DNA of 64,000 nt from Trileptium ribeirensis (lineage: Eukaryota > Nematoda > Enoplea > Enoplida > Thoracostomopsidae), in contig JASANE010000851.1 of the NCBI GenBank assembly GCA_030248225.1, forward strand, positions 1-64,000, written 5' to 3'. The notes beneath the pieces were generated by a model. It ran no database searches. It saw only the letters and a program-made list of their open reading frames with translations, and was not told the origin of the DNA. Positions within the stretch are counted from its first letter, which is position 1, and every line of letters begins with the position of its first letter. Shown here in pieces: positions 30,476 to 45,500 of this stretch. The position numbers and the translations under genes were made by a program.

Positions 30476-33382
30476 AAAACTAACTATAAAATTAGCTAAC
30501 AAATTTCTTCAAGTTTTTTAGTCAGCTTTCCAAACTTTATTTTACAGATCACCAGAAGTTAAACTGTTTCAAAGCAACTTAGTTATTCTTCAAGCTAATC
30601 AAATAATCATGTATTGTAAATGGCACAAGATGGGGTGGGGTCACCATACGTTTATTCACGCATCACAGTTATGGTAGTTAATGTACATATTTTGTAAATA
30701 GGGCTTGTTGGTTCGCTATCCGTTGTTACGGAAAAAGTGCAAATTTTAATCTGTTTTGCGCTAACCGAAAATTTGGTAAAATCCAAAAGGATCTCAAAAT
30801 CATATAATATCTGTTAACGATTTCAAGGCGTTTATTTTTTCAAAACTGTATGTTTCCTGTTTTAGTGGTGTGCACCAGCAAATGGTTAATTGTCTCATTG
30901 TTGTTTTAATGTAGGGCAAGTGCCAACAGAAGCGAACACCTCATGAGATGGTTTTTGCAATATAGAAAAGTGCAGTGTGAACTTCTGTTAGACAACATTT
31001 GTGCCATTTCGACAAAAATATTTACGGTTGCAGGAGAAACATGCAGCGATATTTCGAACTAATTTTTATATTGAGAACTGTATACTTATGCAATTGTAGA
31101 GTGCTCAAATCCATGAACTCGAGAAATTTAAAGTCTTGGCGGCTTCGTTTTTACTTTTTAAAATAACAGGGAAATACTTTTTACTATAGTTATCGCTGTT
31201 TAATAATTTTGCTGGGCCATTTGAAAAACCCATCTGGGTCCGGATAACGTGCGAGACGACAGTACCTTGCAAATTTCAGTTATGGAAGCAATTTCACTAT
31301 AAATAAAGAGCAAGTTTTTGTTATCACTCAAAAATTAAAGTTTTGCAATTTGTTGTATATATTCATATACTGCCACTGAATTTCGGCGGCAGCCAAGATT
31401 TTTTACAGTATGTTGCACATATGAGCCCTTTAAATAGTCAACACTGCATCAAGGAGATTTTTATTTGCACGAGCACTAACACTTCCAAAACAAACCAGTA
31501 CAAGCAAGCATTTCATATGTATAATTCCTGTTCAAACCAGGAACTGTGATACGACTGCGATGACAGATAGGTACATTCCATTTTAGAGCAGAAGTTGATA
31601 CACTGTTTTACAACGGTCTTTACGTCGTCTAAGTCAACATAATGTCCCACAAGCTCCTTCTTACTATAAGCTCGGTCAAACGCTGCAAGAAAACACGGTA
31701 ATCAATCATGTGAAAGCACTGGTAACAGTGTCGCCTCCGGTGTCATTCAATCACACCGTTTATTAAACGCCGCAGCTTAAAAAGCACAAACAGGTGGCAA
31801 CTCAGCAGTAATCCTTAGCCCCACAACAGATCTAAGCTATGCAAACAATATCGCGCGACTACCGTTGTTTGAACTTGGAAAAAATTGAGATCGTAATGGC
31901 TAATCCCAGGCCTACAAAAAATCAAAGTCGTGTTGTTCAGTTGTCCACTTAATCTCTATGCATGATCACTTCACGACGCGCGCGTTACTTATACATACAC
32001 TATTCTATATCGCACAACCCTGGATTTCCAAATGCTGGGAATATCAGCTTGAAAGGGTTTAACCGTACTCATCTACGGAAGGGACTGGGCAAGATGCTGG
32101 TTAAATGCATTTCACACTGCATGATATATAGCGAACCGTAAGTCCAACATTGCTCCAAAATATTTTGAAAAATGCCCTCTGCAGGTTTAAATATGCCACC
32201 CTATATTGTGGGTGTAGGCTGTACACGCCCCCATGGTTTTGTGGAGTGGTGTACTGATGGGAAACTCTGCCCTAACCTACGATACTACACAGCCCAGATG
32301 TATTGCTTCAACATGTCTAAAACGCCAGTGACATAAAAAACGGGGTGTATACAAGAGTACAAGAAATTTTCACCCTTCCTTTTATACACTCTTGGTTTAT
32401 CATGCATCGACATCAGTTATGAATTACGATTAAATAAATATATACAAGAATTTAAATTATTGAAGTGCATTATTTTAAACAGCTGCTTGTGATTACATTA
32501 CATATGTATTATATTAACAAATATATGAGTCAAACGATACAAACAGTGATATATAAACAATAAATAACACACAAAGCATCTAAAAATAACGTCATAGTGA
32601 AAATAGATCTGCATGGCCATTTCAATATTTTCTCGTTAAAACTTCAGTCGAGAAATTTTAATGTTAAATTTTGCGCACGAACGTTTAATCCTCCGGATTT
32701 ATTTTATCTCATTTGTTACCTTTTTATGGAAATATCTTACGAGCATTTAGTTAAATCCAACAAAATTTAGAAGATGACTTTCGTAATTGAAGTAGAAAAA
32801 TTGTTACGAAATCGTTTGAAAAAATGTACTCAAACTCAGGGTTTTGGTGACAAAGATGATTTGTTGACCGCGGTTTTTAAAATGAACAGCATTTTTATAA
32901 ATTTTAGAAGAACCAACTGCCCTCGGCCCCTGACATCAAGCTGGGAGGGGCAAGTCTTGCGTTGCACCACCACCCCAGATTTTTACAAATGTACTCTAAA
33001 TTTTCCGAGTAATGACCAAGGATCCTTAAATTTAACCAACATTTCTTATAAATGACAAATATTTTGGCTAGTTTGATTTTTCAAAAACCCTGAGGGAACA
33101 GATAAGTTTTAAAACTAATGCATCAAATTTCGGGCTAAATCGTTTGTCCAAAATACCAATTTGCTTCGTACAATTTCAAAAACCTTTAGCTACATTTAAC
33201 GTTGTGAAAAATAAGCGCACTCGGAATAAACATGTTTTTGAAGGTAAACTAAACCAGGTAAGAAGATGTCAATAGCAGCTTCTGTCCTCTAACCTCACAT
33301 GAAATTATTCAACGTCGACAACCAGTGGTATCACTCAGATCACGAGGAAATCCAAATTACATCTTTATATAATAAATAGAAA
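30476..33382. other. Unassigned intergenic DNA
   Basis: No gene is recognised between the convergent tetraspanin and hnRNP L genes. At 32190-32290 there is a patch with CCACC/GGGTG strings. The plus open frame at 32774-33055 has no domain or splice support. Confidence 0.3.
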
Positions 33383-33430
33383 AAGCAAAATGACGATAAA
33401 ATAAGCAAAATGACGATAAAATAAGCAAAA
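33383..33430. repeat. 20-bp tandem repeat, 2.4 copies
   Basis: The unit AAGCAAAATGACGATAAAAT starts at 33383 and 33403, and a partial third copy starts at 33423. Confidence 0.85.
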
Positions 33431-33539
33431 TATCTCTTAAAAAGATAGTAAAACGGAAATTAACAGTTATGTTAAATTTGCATTAATCACACAATAGAAT
33501 AGTTATATATGTGCTATTCGCCTGGAATTCAATGCTTGG

Positions 33540-33760
33540 AAGGAGATAGATAGATTTTCGTCACATTTCAAATCCACAAAAGTGAAACTTTTCAGCCGCC
33601 CAGGACGTCAGAACAAATTTTCGAATTTTGGGTCGAGGAACCATTGGGGCACCATACCTCCAGCCCCATAACTCTAGAACCACAGCCTTAATCGAAAAAC
33701 AAAAACAGAAGCATATAGAGGCATCTGAAGTTCCAAAGATCACGAAGTTCAGGGGCGGCG
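33540..33760 (-). repeat. Fragment of the element seen at 19.5 and 48.4 kb
   Basis: Contains AACTTTTCAGCCGCCCAGG, ACGTCAGAACAAATTTTCGA, TTGGGTCGAGGAACCATTGG and a GCCTTAATCGAAAAACAAAA stretch. All are in the same order as the units at 48560-49380, and the reverse complement of those at 19900-20320. About two-thirds of one unit is present. Confidence 0.75.
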
Positions 33761-33799
33761 GAATCCTCAAACATCCTAGCGACGACCGCGATTACAGAG

Positions 33800-35508
33800 A
33801 TACCACAAATAATAAAAATGAACGTTAATACATTGTAACAAATGTCACGATTACAAACATCAATAAAAATACATTATAAACTAGTTACTCGCACAGCGCT
33901 TAGTGTCTACTGCAAGGTTCTAAGTATGGCTTGCTGGTACCCGTTCAAATCCCAAAAAAGCAGTAATACACCGCCAGTACATTAATGGCAACACTACAGA
34001 CACCTTAATCAAATATCAAAACCGTAGAACCTTTTATTTCTTCCACAGTGTCTTAAAAGACGAAAGCTTTTGAGATTTACAAAGCGAAAATTTTGATAGT
34101 AATTTCTACGTTATAAGCACCTGGCACTTGCCATATTTGCTTTTATCGTGTTCAGCAACCTCGAAAACGCATGCAACATACATACCCGTAGGGGCGGTTA
34201 CCTCCCCGCTAACCCCAAACAATATCTACTCCACGCAAAACAGCTGTTCAAAATGCGCATAATTTTACAGTTCTCCACGAGGAAGGTTCTCTATAAAGGT
34301 CTGTTTCTTCGATGCCTCGGGCAAGTTATAACCTACAGTGTTATCACAGCCCAAATGGCAAAATCAAAAAGTTCTCAATTCGTATCGTGGGAAATTTAGG
34401 CAGATGTTCACTGGAGTAGAGCAAATACAAGCCTAGTTGCATTACCATTCTATTACATGGCGAATGAAAAATTGACCATTTCTGCACAATGTGCGTTAGT
34501 TGAGGAAACTCCATTCGCTACGTTTCAATTATAGACACACGACATTGAGGATAACACACACTTGACGACAGCTGGCAGATTTTAGTAGTGCCAAGACATT
34601 GAAGACAGAAGTAAAATATGACAGGACCTCAGTCAGTCTAGCACGACATGTAGATACGACAATCCAACACATGCACGAAAGTGGAAATCGACCATATTAT
34701 GTAAAAAAATGTGTCATTTACATTAAAATCGGGATACTGTTGATTGACATAAGACTAAGCTGTGAACACTCTACAAAGAAACACCTTTTTGAAAATAAGT
34801 GTTATAAAATTAAGCATCTCGAAAATAACAAAAGTTCAAAACCGATAGACTATTGTTACTAAAGCGACTGTACAGATGCCTTCAAGTTTGGCATATATAT
34901 TAATATTTAACGCTTTTGCGTACACACGGATACCTAAAAGCAACCGGATTCAAGGTCCGAATAAAATTTATCACGCGTGGCATTGACATTAATTGCTGAC
35001 ACAATGAAAATTTATCAATATCTCAACTACTCACCAAGCACACATGGCACTGTGCGTCAAGCACGTAAATAGAATTTAGAAAAAATGATAAATTTTTCAT
35101 GCGAAAATCCAAATAACACATACAATGCATAAATTTTGCAGCGAGCAGGCGCGCGTCTTACTTGTTCCGAGAATAGTTTAATTAAGTTTTGGTCACGCAC
35201 CAGATATGCTATCTGAGCGGACATGACAAATAATAACCGTTATTATTACGAGACGGCACAAGTGCTTGATATTAATATAATATAATTGCTGATACACGAC
35301 TATATATATTCCAATAAAATTGGACATGATATTGTTAACCCATCATTTTGTTCATTCGTAACTGTCCATCAAAATAAAATCAATTAATGCAGTGGCAACT
35401 TAAAAAGGTTAAAACAAGCTGGTTATCAATCTCCGCACAAATGAACTAAAACACAAAAATCATCATATAAGAATAAAAATACTATAGGCGAAAAAATTTA
35501 TGTCGGGT
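33800..35508. other. Region downstream of the hnRNP L stop codon
   Basis: This should contain the 3' UTR of the minus-strand gene immediately below 35509. An ATTAAA-type signal on the minus strand occurs near 35177. No polyadenylation site can be fixed without transcripts. Small open frames at 34148-34399 and 34599-34862 are unsupported. Confidence 0.3.
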
Positions 35509-36515
35509 TTAGTATGGTCGCACTCCCCGAAGACCAATGCTACGATCGCGCATTGGTCCGCCTCCGCGGTGCGGACGGTGACCTGTGCCGGCTCCAAGCG
35601 GCGGAGGACCATTAATTAACGGAGGGCCTCCCGGACCTCGCATCATCATTAGCTGATGTGGAGGTAACGGCCCTACCGGTGGACCACGCAACGGATTATT
35701 ATGCGAGCCCCGTGGTCCACGAAGAAATCCTACGTGTGGTGGCAGACCCCCGCCTGCGTTGTTTAGCAGGGGAAGCGGACCACCACCTGGTGGACCACCT
35801 GTTGCTGACAAAGGATTAAAAAAGTTTGGAAGATTTCTATCCATTTCACGAATGCGATCGCCGACTGTGGGCGGCCCAACAATACTATCTGGCACTGATG
35901 TTGCGCCCATGGGTGCGTCAGCTTTACCATCGGATGCATTACTTGTTGGTGTTATCGATGTAGCTGCTACTGTCGTCGACGATGTGGTAAGCGGTTTGTC
36001 AGAGGGGGAGCTCGAATTTTCATCGACGTCACCATGCTGAGGTGGAGGAGAATTAATTGGTGACCGTTGTGCCGGCGATCGCGAACGCGTGCGATAATTA
36101 TCGCCAGAACCACTCGTTGTAACGCCACTTTCCGTCTTTGATGCTACGTCGGCTGCGCTGTCTCCTACACCTGCAAACCTTTGTTGCTGAAGCTTTGGCA
36201 CCTGACGCATATTTTCATACGTCGGTGGCTGACCGTACAATGGCGCATGTTGCTGGTCATATAACGGTGCTTGCCGCTGCGACTGCAAAGCGCCTTCTTT
36301 CACCTGCTGTTGTATTGAAGGATTATAATTTCGACCGGTATCATTTACGCTGTATCGGAGATCCTCGCCCTGCGCACTGAATTCCCGCGGACGTTGCTGA
36401 GGAAGCATTGCTGCGGTACGACGCAACTCGACGGGGAAAAACTCATCTGTTGTTCCGGTTGGTGCATTTTGATTGCTTACGAATGTTAACTTTATCGCAA
36501 ACTGGTTTTTGAGAT
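35509..36515 (-). CDS. hnRNP L last exon: end of RRM4 and Pro/Gly-rich tail
   Basis: Acceptor GATATTTTAG. The first residues (LKNQFAIKLTFVSNQN) are the last beta strand of RRM4, matching the YTLKLCFST end of human hnRNP L. Then come about 300 residues of low-complexity tail. This is Gln-rich first (YNPSIQQQVKEGALQSQRQA), then Ser/Thr-rich with RTRSRSPAQRSP, then Gly/Pro-rich with RGPRG, PPLGAGTGHRPHRGGG and other RG repeats. It stops at GLRGVRPY. RG and RS motifs suggest arginine methylation and phosphorylation. Vertebrate hnRNP L ends soon after RRM4, so this tail is an extension. Confidence 0.9.
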
Positions 36516-39500
36516 CTAAAATATCAGCAAAGCATTGTTACTAAAAAGGACGTAGCTTCAAATTCTACAATAATCATACGTGTCTGTTTGCGATCCTCGA
36601 GTAATCGTACAGCTAACGGAATTGATTCAACACTATTGTTAGCAACTATTAAAAAAGATGAAATTGCGTCCATCCGTGTCCAGATGAAATTTCGTGCGTC
36701 GGCGTCTGCACTTACTTTTGTCTATGACTGTGGATTGATAAGCTAAAACTTCTATGTATGTGCAAATTACAGATACTACTGCAACATTCTCATGTATGTA
36801 AACTGATTTAGGTAATATTATGTAGGTATCTTTGAAACCGAATCTACTACAATGTAACTATTGAGCAAGCCCAATAGAATATCTATTGCAAGGTGAATTC
36901 AAAGTTTTAGAGTAGTACTCTCCGCTTTCCAAATCGGGAGTTATGGAGTTCCCTGCCATTTTCAGCGCTCACTCATAAAACAACTGGTGCTTCTAGATCA
37001 TCGCAACCCTGAAAAATCTTTTGATTCCCATCACCCGCACCCGCATTTGACATAAATGATTGGCCAATGTTTTTACTAAAATTACATTTTAAAGGTAAAA
37101 ATTTCATGAAATTACGTAGATTTGTTTAAAAACAAGTTTTACCTTTTCTCAGAAATTATATCAACGTCTCCGACGCTATTTTAGCTATTTTCTTTGAAAA
37201 GTTGACAATCCTTAATTCTGAAGCAACATTTTCCTGTCACTCTGCTTCTGAACCAAGAATCTCCCGGTCACGCACCCTGGCAAAATATTAACCGAGTGAA
37301 CGGTCAACATATATGTACTTTCACGTATAAATCGTTTAAAAGCTACGTAAACAATGCGAAATGTAATATTGTCAGTCTGGACATACGCCTTATACAGGAG
37401 CACAACCTGTATTACTAATCAATTTATAAAAATCACATTACAAAAATCAGCCAAATTGATTTAGTAATTCTTTTGTCTCCACAGAGAAGAAAGGGGGTGC
37501 CAAGGGGTTTAAGCTCCCCAGGATTTTGGCGGTCCCTCCAGGTAAATTCTAGTTTAAGCTAGGTCAACCCCATCATCACACCAGGTATTTTTAGGCACCA
37601 CAAATTGTTGCCGTTAGCGCAAAACTCGATACCACTGCTTATATTTCGACTATTCGTGACAAAATTCTTAGTAAAATGAAGCACTGCATGCGGAAATACT
37701 CATTTTTAGCAGGTAAATAATATGTAACATAAACGACATACAAGCTGTAAAGGAATAAAAACTTGATAAAATGCAGTTATAAGGCCCAAATTAACCTAGA
37801 GGCACGGTTTCCAACTGCTAATTAGAGGGAGATCCCCAAGTATTTCTGAGTTGGAGCTGGGTGACCCCTAGATACTATTTTGATGCTGTGGAGAGGTCAG
37901 TTTTTATTTTTCCATTATTGGTCATGTGTACTGATAAGCTCTAGGCAAGGTAGCAGGTTTTTAGTTGCTTTGTTCTAACAAATGCGACATATTATTTTTA
38001 TTAAGCGTGAGCATACCATTTTGTTTTCATAGCTGCTGCTGCGTAAACATTAGCGGTATATAGAAGTTTCTAACATAAAATGTCCTCTAAAATCAGTAAG
38101 CGCGAAATGTGTTTTAAACAACAGTTTCTGATGATGGTTATGCAATCCTCAGCGACTCAACTAAAAAATCGCTTTTCCTACTCCATATAAAATAATGTCG
38201 AAAATTCTTTATTAAAATGTTCCACATTTTGCTTATATCAAAAGAGTATACTATTTTGTCAAGCTGATAAGAATTTAAAGCTAAAATCGGGGAGCAAAAT
38301 GCTGCACAAGTTGGGCTGAATCGCTACTCTTGTAGAAGAATATTGGCACATATTTCACTGCATGTAGATTGATATCGAAAATTCTATACTAAAATTAGGT
38401 TCCACATTTTGCTTATATCGAAAAAGTCTATACTATTTTATCAAACTGATAACGAATAAATAAAAGCTAAAATCGACCAACTTTAACGAAATATTTGAGA
38501 GCAGAATACTGCTAAAATTGAGCTCCATCGCTACTCTTGTAGAAATTTTGGCACTGTCTTCAAAAATCGACAAACCACTGCTCCTCGATTTTCCAGGTAA
38601 AAGTTATGTCTTCTTAAAAATCACTAAAAACTACATATTTTGTTATTGCAAGCACGTAGTTCTTTTCGCCCTTACTAAAAAGCACGTCCTGCGTAGAAAA
38701 GAAAAGCCCATATTGAGCAGTATTTTTCTCCAAAAAAGTTTGTTAAAGTTGGTAGATTTTACCTTATTAATTCGTATTTCGATATAAGGAAAATGTGGCC
38801 AGTGATTTAAAATAGAATTTTTGAAATCAGTCTATACGCAATAGGAAAAACGATTTCTTAGATGCGTCCAAGAAAATGATGATTACATAGAACAATCATT
38901 ACTGCAGTTTGAAATACATTTGAGGTTTACTATATTGTGAAAACATTTTGTCCCTTATAATGTGTTAAACAAAAACAAAATCGTTAAAAATGTACGTTTT
39001 CAATACTCTTTGCAAACTTCACCAACGACATACTAATGTGCACTGCACTACAATGAAAAGAAAGTAATAGAGGTTAATATTTTTAATAACGTGTTTGCGC
39101 CACCCTTTTACAAGTTTCACGTCATACATACCGCTGTTAAAACAAATATTGGCTTGCAGATTACAGAAGTTACTACGCTGCACTTTTGCACCCTTGAACA
39201 AGTTGGATTTAAGCCGATTGGTACTTTATAAAAAAATTGTAGTTTTAAGTTGTAGTTTTGCACTTCCTTAAGACCAATGAGACTTTCTGGCAATTTTTGA
39301 TTTTTCCAATGGAGTAACTATTTTTTCCACATTCATGGATGACTGTAAATTTTAAAGACATTTCAATATTTGTTATTGTGCTTTTCAGGTATGCTCGCAA
39401 AACTCCACTATATTTTGTTGAATGCCTGTTAGTTTCATAAAATTATTACAAATAATTTTTAAAAACACAAGAAAGTATACACTAACATGACGACAATATT

Positions 39501-42500
39501 TGGTGGCTTACCGCACACGTATTTTTACCTATTTAAAATGCAACTGAATGATAATTGTATAAATATTGAGAACTCAGCGAAATTAATTTGCATTTATTAG
39601 AATACTTAGGTACCTAGTTAACTCACATTTTTTGATAAAATCAACTTTAAAGCAATACTCACAGTTTGTATTGTAAATCAACAGTCAAAAATTGAAGAAC
39701 AAAGATTTACTAAGCCAGCACATGAAAGAATGTAGAACCCATTAATTATATTTATCCCAAAAGGCAAGCAACACACTTAAAATTGTTGGTTGGAAAAGAA
39801 GCCGCGCATAATAAGAGCCCTACGACAGAACAAGCGCTGATATCCACAAACTCTGCTAGACTGAGTCTACTTTATTGTTACACGAACATTAACTCTCGAT
39901 ACAGTTTGTAATTTTCGGCTTACCTTTATTCTCCCGTTGTATTCTCTGATGATTACAAATGGCTAATGCGGTTGTGGCTTCGTCCGCGTTGTCAAATTCA
40001 GCCATACCAGCAATAACTCGCGCATTTTCGCCTGTAACAATAAAAAATAATAGCATTGGCATGCTTTCGGTGAAAAACAAAAAAAAACGACTTGCAGATA
40101 GCAGCACTTAAAAATTTTCTATTTTCAGTAACTAGTCGGCAGCATGCCACAAGTTATGACTAATTGGAGGTCTCCACACAATGTACTTTTACTTTAGCCG
40201 CCCCAAATTAAAGCATCACTGTAATAGTTTCAACATATGAAAAATGAACTATCGCTATGCAAAGATTTCGTTTAGCTATGCACACGCCATAACTCATGAA
40301 ACTCGACTAAATGATCCTGCACAATGCAATCTAAAAAGCCTCAATAAATGAAACAGCGTGAGTGAAGCGTGCGCAGTTTCAACTGAGGGTGCTATGGGTA
40401 AAATCATGAATATCTTTTGTTTATTTCTGTCAAATATAACTCATTTTCGGGTGGATTAATTTCGATATTTTTTGGTTCGGTAGCAAAATGATATGGTGTT
40501 GCCTTTAGTTCAATACGAACAGCTCAGACGTCGTCTTTGCAAAAACAAAATTTCCATCGATTTCAATTTTTGTGAAATTAGGAAAATTTCAAATTTATGA
40601 AGTTTCGATAAAACGAAATATCAATCGATTGCGATCGTTTCTGATTATTGTTTTCGGGACCGCACAATATAAAAGATGGATTTGCTACGTCGATTAGTGT
40701 TACGAATTTAATTATATACAACACTACATGCTCAAGAGTTACTACATAAGTTTCGGTCACACTAGTACAACGCACGGCCATGATTTTTTGTCGATTTTGC
40801 TGAAACAAGATACCTATTTGTTAAAATTAAATCATCGGATCATTCATTAAAAATACAATAATACCTGGAGACTTCATAAACTACATTTATTATATCAACA
40901 TAACCGAAAAAGCGTTTCATGTATTTTTGTTGAAAGTATCAACCTGTCACAAGTACTATAAACCCAGTACATTGAATTTGGTCTTATGATTGGCCGCGTA
41001 CCAAAAAACATCTTCTGTGTACAATAGAAAAAGAACAGAATCAAATTTTATGAATATCTACGCAAATGCATGCTCAAATTAATAGTTATGCATTTGTTTA
41101 CATTCGTATTCACACGTGGCTGCCAATGCACACTACTGGCTAACAAAAACGGCGAACCCTTACCTAATTTGTTTCGTAAGATTGATACTTTTGGTTTCGG
41201 ACATCCAGCTTTGACAAAAAACTGAAACAATTATACAGAAATATACAAAACTAGTATTGAAGATAATTTGCAATCAAAACTAAAGCAGAATGCTCGCACG
41301 CAAGCTTTTTGCGGCTGTTTACCGCTAAAGTCTTCAGTAGTTTTCCCGCAGGCGTTCAATACAATAAGTACAACAGACATTTTCTTCAAACCCCTCATTT
41401 CCAGTCAAAGTTTCACGAGGCAACATTATATGAACTTGGGGCTTGAAATTGGAGTTGATGGAAGTAAAAAAGCCACTAAGACATCCGGAGGGACAGAAGA
41501 CTACCGGAAAAAGTACAAAACATGAAAAAATGTTGCATTAATAATTACAAATCTGGCCGAAAACCAATTTGATATGGTTAGAATTACTGTTAGTCCAGCA
41601 TGCTCATGTGGCGCCATTAATATTTTACCCAAATCCATGCATCATGTACCATACCAAAACCATCGCATTAAGCGTGTTTGATAGCTTAATATACACTCGT
41701 TGTAATGTAAATACGCTACAACATGCACAAATTTGAAAAATCGCCATTTGTGATAACAGGTCGACGAGCCATATTTGGGCCCACAGCGGCCAGAGAGTGG
41801 TTCCACAAATCTTGGTAAGCAGAGTTGTAGATCCCGACGAACTGATCCTGTTTGGCCCATTTTTCGATACGAAGCCCGTGTCGCAAGATATGCTCGGCGA
41901 AAGACTGGTAGCCGAAATCCATTCACCTTACGATGAGTTATGACTAGCAGAAACATACAAAAAATAAATTTTCACGTTTTCCTCCTAGCGTCCTGAGTGG
42001 AAACGCTCCGTTAAAACAGCTTGCATCGGTCGAGCACAAATACTTCTAAATATGTTAAAAACGTAATTTTAGTTAAATTTGTCTCAAAATATTAACAAAT
42101 GCTTTGTGGCCTGGTGCAGAGTGGGAGTGAGACCAATTCCAACTTTCGAAGCCCCCACGTTCATCCCTCTACCCACCCGAAACCACCGTCATGTTCAAAT
42201 AAATTGTTGATTTTTTAATGTCTTTAAAATCATATATAGCAAATATTTTTATAAATAATAAATACTATCACTTGTAGTGCTAATACGCTGTTTCATAATT
42301 AATTTCAAAATATTTGCATGAGGGTAAAACCACATGAATGTAAGGAAATATTTACCATATATAACAAAATTTACCGTCCACACTTTCGGGAAGAATGTAG
42401 ATAGGCTAGGTGGTATATAACTGCAAATATAGATTTGAGAATTACTCGGAGAAACCAGGACTTCCTGAATGGGGTGTCAAGCGGGTTTTGGGGCAGCCTC

Positions 42501-45500
42501 CCAGTTGTGAGCACTCAGCAATATATACTACAACCGTACATTTTCCATCTCGTGTTGTGTAACATCGCAAGGCGCGTTGGACCAGTATAACACTGGTCTT
42601 GGTTCGACAAGTCGAATCCGTGACGCAGTTTCAAAGTCTTGAAAACGGTTATTCCGATATGCGACATATTCTTTATATGACTCGGTTCCATTCGCCATTG
42701 TTACTGCATCGCCTTTTAACGTAATTCTACTGTTTTGCGACAACCTAAAAAGCAAAAGTTATAGTAAGCTGCTGAAAATGTCTGCTTCGTCTGTGACTAT
42801 ATAATTAGTGGCATTCCACATAGCAACAGTTTGATCAATTAAAGTTAGTTATACATTTAAAGTGAATTTATGCTCTTAGCTCTCAACCGTGTTTGAACGT
42901 TTGAACTGTATAAAAATATTACTACAATAAAACGTGTAAATTTGCATTTTCGCACACTTTTTGACACAGCGTACAATGTACAAGGCGATATACGAAAAAA
43001 TACCACGAAAAAATTAACAATATTAGCTGGTCATATAATTCAATAAAACAGGAGCCTTTTGGTGTTAGAAAGCTGTTACGATTAACAACTTCAAACAAAA
43101 TAAACGATTGCTAACAGTTAGTGCCGCAAGCAATATTTAGGCTCCCCTTTTCAATGTACCTGAAACATTTGTTGCTTTCATTCAAATGATAACGCCATCA
43201 GCTGTAAATTTTTAAGAAAATTTCAATCCGAAGCTAAAACGTTAAAACATAAAAAATGTTACAAATTTGAAACGCCGAGACAGAGTTTATGCGGCGATTT
43301 ACTAATTACATACTTCAACACTGTGCATAGAATAAAAGGTTCACAGGAATTTTGAAAATTCAAAGCATCCTATTGATTTAGAGGCACTTCCTCTCAATGC
43401 TCCCTAGCTTCCGAACCAGTAGAGCAGCCCGCCTCATGCGCCCGGCAAAACAATTAACAAGGAAGCCAGGAGATTATACGTACCTCATACTAACGGTTTC
43501 AAAAGTCACGCATGACCTGCGTTTTTTGAACCCATGAGTGGGTCGATTCAAAATTTTCTAATCAGACCCAATCTGGATACAGTAAAATTTTGTCATAAAT
43601 TTAGCTATAAATTACCATATTTTGACAAATTTCTTCGTTAATGTATATCCAATATTTTTAATTTTTTTGTGCTCCTTGATAATCTCAATTTTCTCTCATA
43701 TTATGTAATTTTGCCCATAAATACTAAAACCATTACAGAATCGTGGAGGCCCGGGACCTAAGTGCAGGTATGCATATTTGTAAACGTGTATTTATATCAG
43801 CACCAATTTCTATATATTCTCCATTTTTTCTGCTCCTGGCCCTGGACGTTTAAACCCAGTGAAACCATACTCAGACCCAGTGCTCTTTTTGAAAATCTCA
43901 ACATTTGCTATCATCCACATCGACGACTCAGTAATCTGATTATTCGTGACAGCGAGTCCAATCAACCAACATACCACACTATTCGAAAATATTTCAATTA
44001 AAATATTTCCTATAATATTATAACTACATAACTTACTGCAATTTAATCGACTTTCCAAACAAAACGCATCGATTCAAATATCTAACTGCGCGCTGTGCAG
44101 CAATTTTATCACCCATTTGAACCATTGCTGTGTCCGGTTTGCTTCGCAGGAAAAGAATCTAAAAATTTTAGCGTACGGTTAACGCCGTGGAAAATAAAGA
44201 CTTCGTCGACATAATGAGATGGCTCTGATGATCAGTTTGGAATCTCGAAATAGCGAAAACCACGCTAGCGAAGTTTCCCCTTGATATGTCATTACCAGTA
44301 GAATGAAATCAAGAAATTGTATGTACAAAAGCTTACAAATATATAAACAGGACTTCGAAATAATTATTCAAAAATCTTACGCAAAGCCACTTACTTCACA
44401 CAACATAAACTATAATTTTTGTTAGATGTTTGTAGAGTAAAGAATACTGAATTTGGCAGTCACCAACAAATTATACATACATCCCAAATTACTTAAGATA
44501 GACTACATATTATGATGGCAATCCGGATCATTGATCCTAAACCCATTGAATACTGATGCATTGCATACCAAACTACTCAAGACAGACTATCATCCGGGAA
44601 ATCCGGTTCATTGATCCTGAACCCGTTGAATACCTATAACGTATGAAATTACGTGCTGTACTCTATATAATCAAATCATTGTATTCAGAATTTAATAGGG
44701 CAATAAACCGTGAGAGCCAACAATTTTGCCAAGGGTCATGAACCTGGGCGGCACCTGTTTTGGACCAGAGGGAACTGAAAAATGCCAGGACCCCAACCTA
44801 ATTTTGAGAGCCCAGTATAGACCATTGTAGCCCAGCACGCAATACACAACCAAACAAATGATAAGACGCTATTTTGGAAATTGTGGTCGTCGACCGTAAA
44901 ACCCTTGCAACCCCACGAAAAGGTACTGGCCTGTCCACAGTGGGCAACCCCCCCCCCACTTTCCAAATCCCCCATGTTCGTGAGACTTTCCCCCATGTCC
45001 GCCCCTCATTCGGCCGAAACCCCATATTCAACTAATTCCAAAAAATTTTAATGCCAGAAAATTTATGTTTTTTGTTTTGCAAATTGTTTTTAAACATTAA
45101 TTATATACCACTATTTATAATGCTAAAATATCGTTTTAGCTTGAAAATACATTCACGGTAGTAAAATGCATGAAAATATGGAGAAATATTTAGTATTCTT
45201 AAGCAAAATTTATCTTCCACCCACTTTAAATTTTCCCCCGAGAATAAACATAGGGGGCCCCGAAGTTTCCCCCACTTTTCGGAGGGCTTTGGACAGGCCA
45301 GTCATAGTTGCTAAAATTATTTATAACGGGCGTCAGTAACGCAGCAAACTCGTGTATAGCTGAAAACCCATTTTTACAGTATACTTTATTTCACAGTTTT
45401 TTAGAGGGAGAGTAGAAATATTGGCCATGCGGCGCGGAGATGGGGCGCCGAAAAATGTCACTCCGAACCAAATGCCCACACCCAATTTAGAGAAACCAAC

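Noticed and set aside
35759..36380. Plus-strand open frames of 93 and 80 codons
   Set aside because: They are antisense shadows of the Pro/Gly/Gln-rich last hnRNP L exon.
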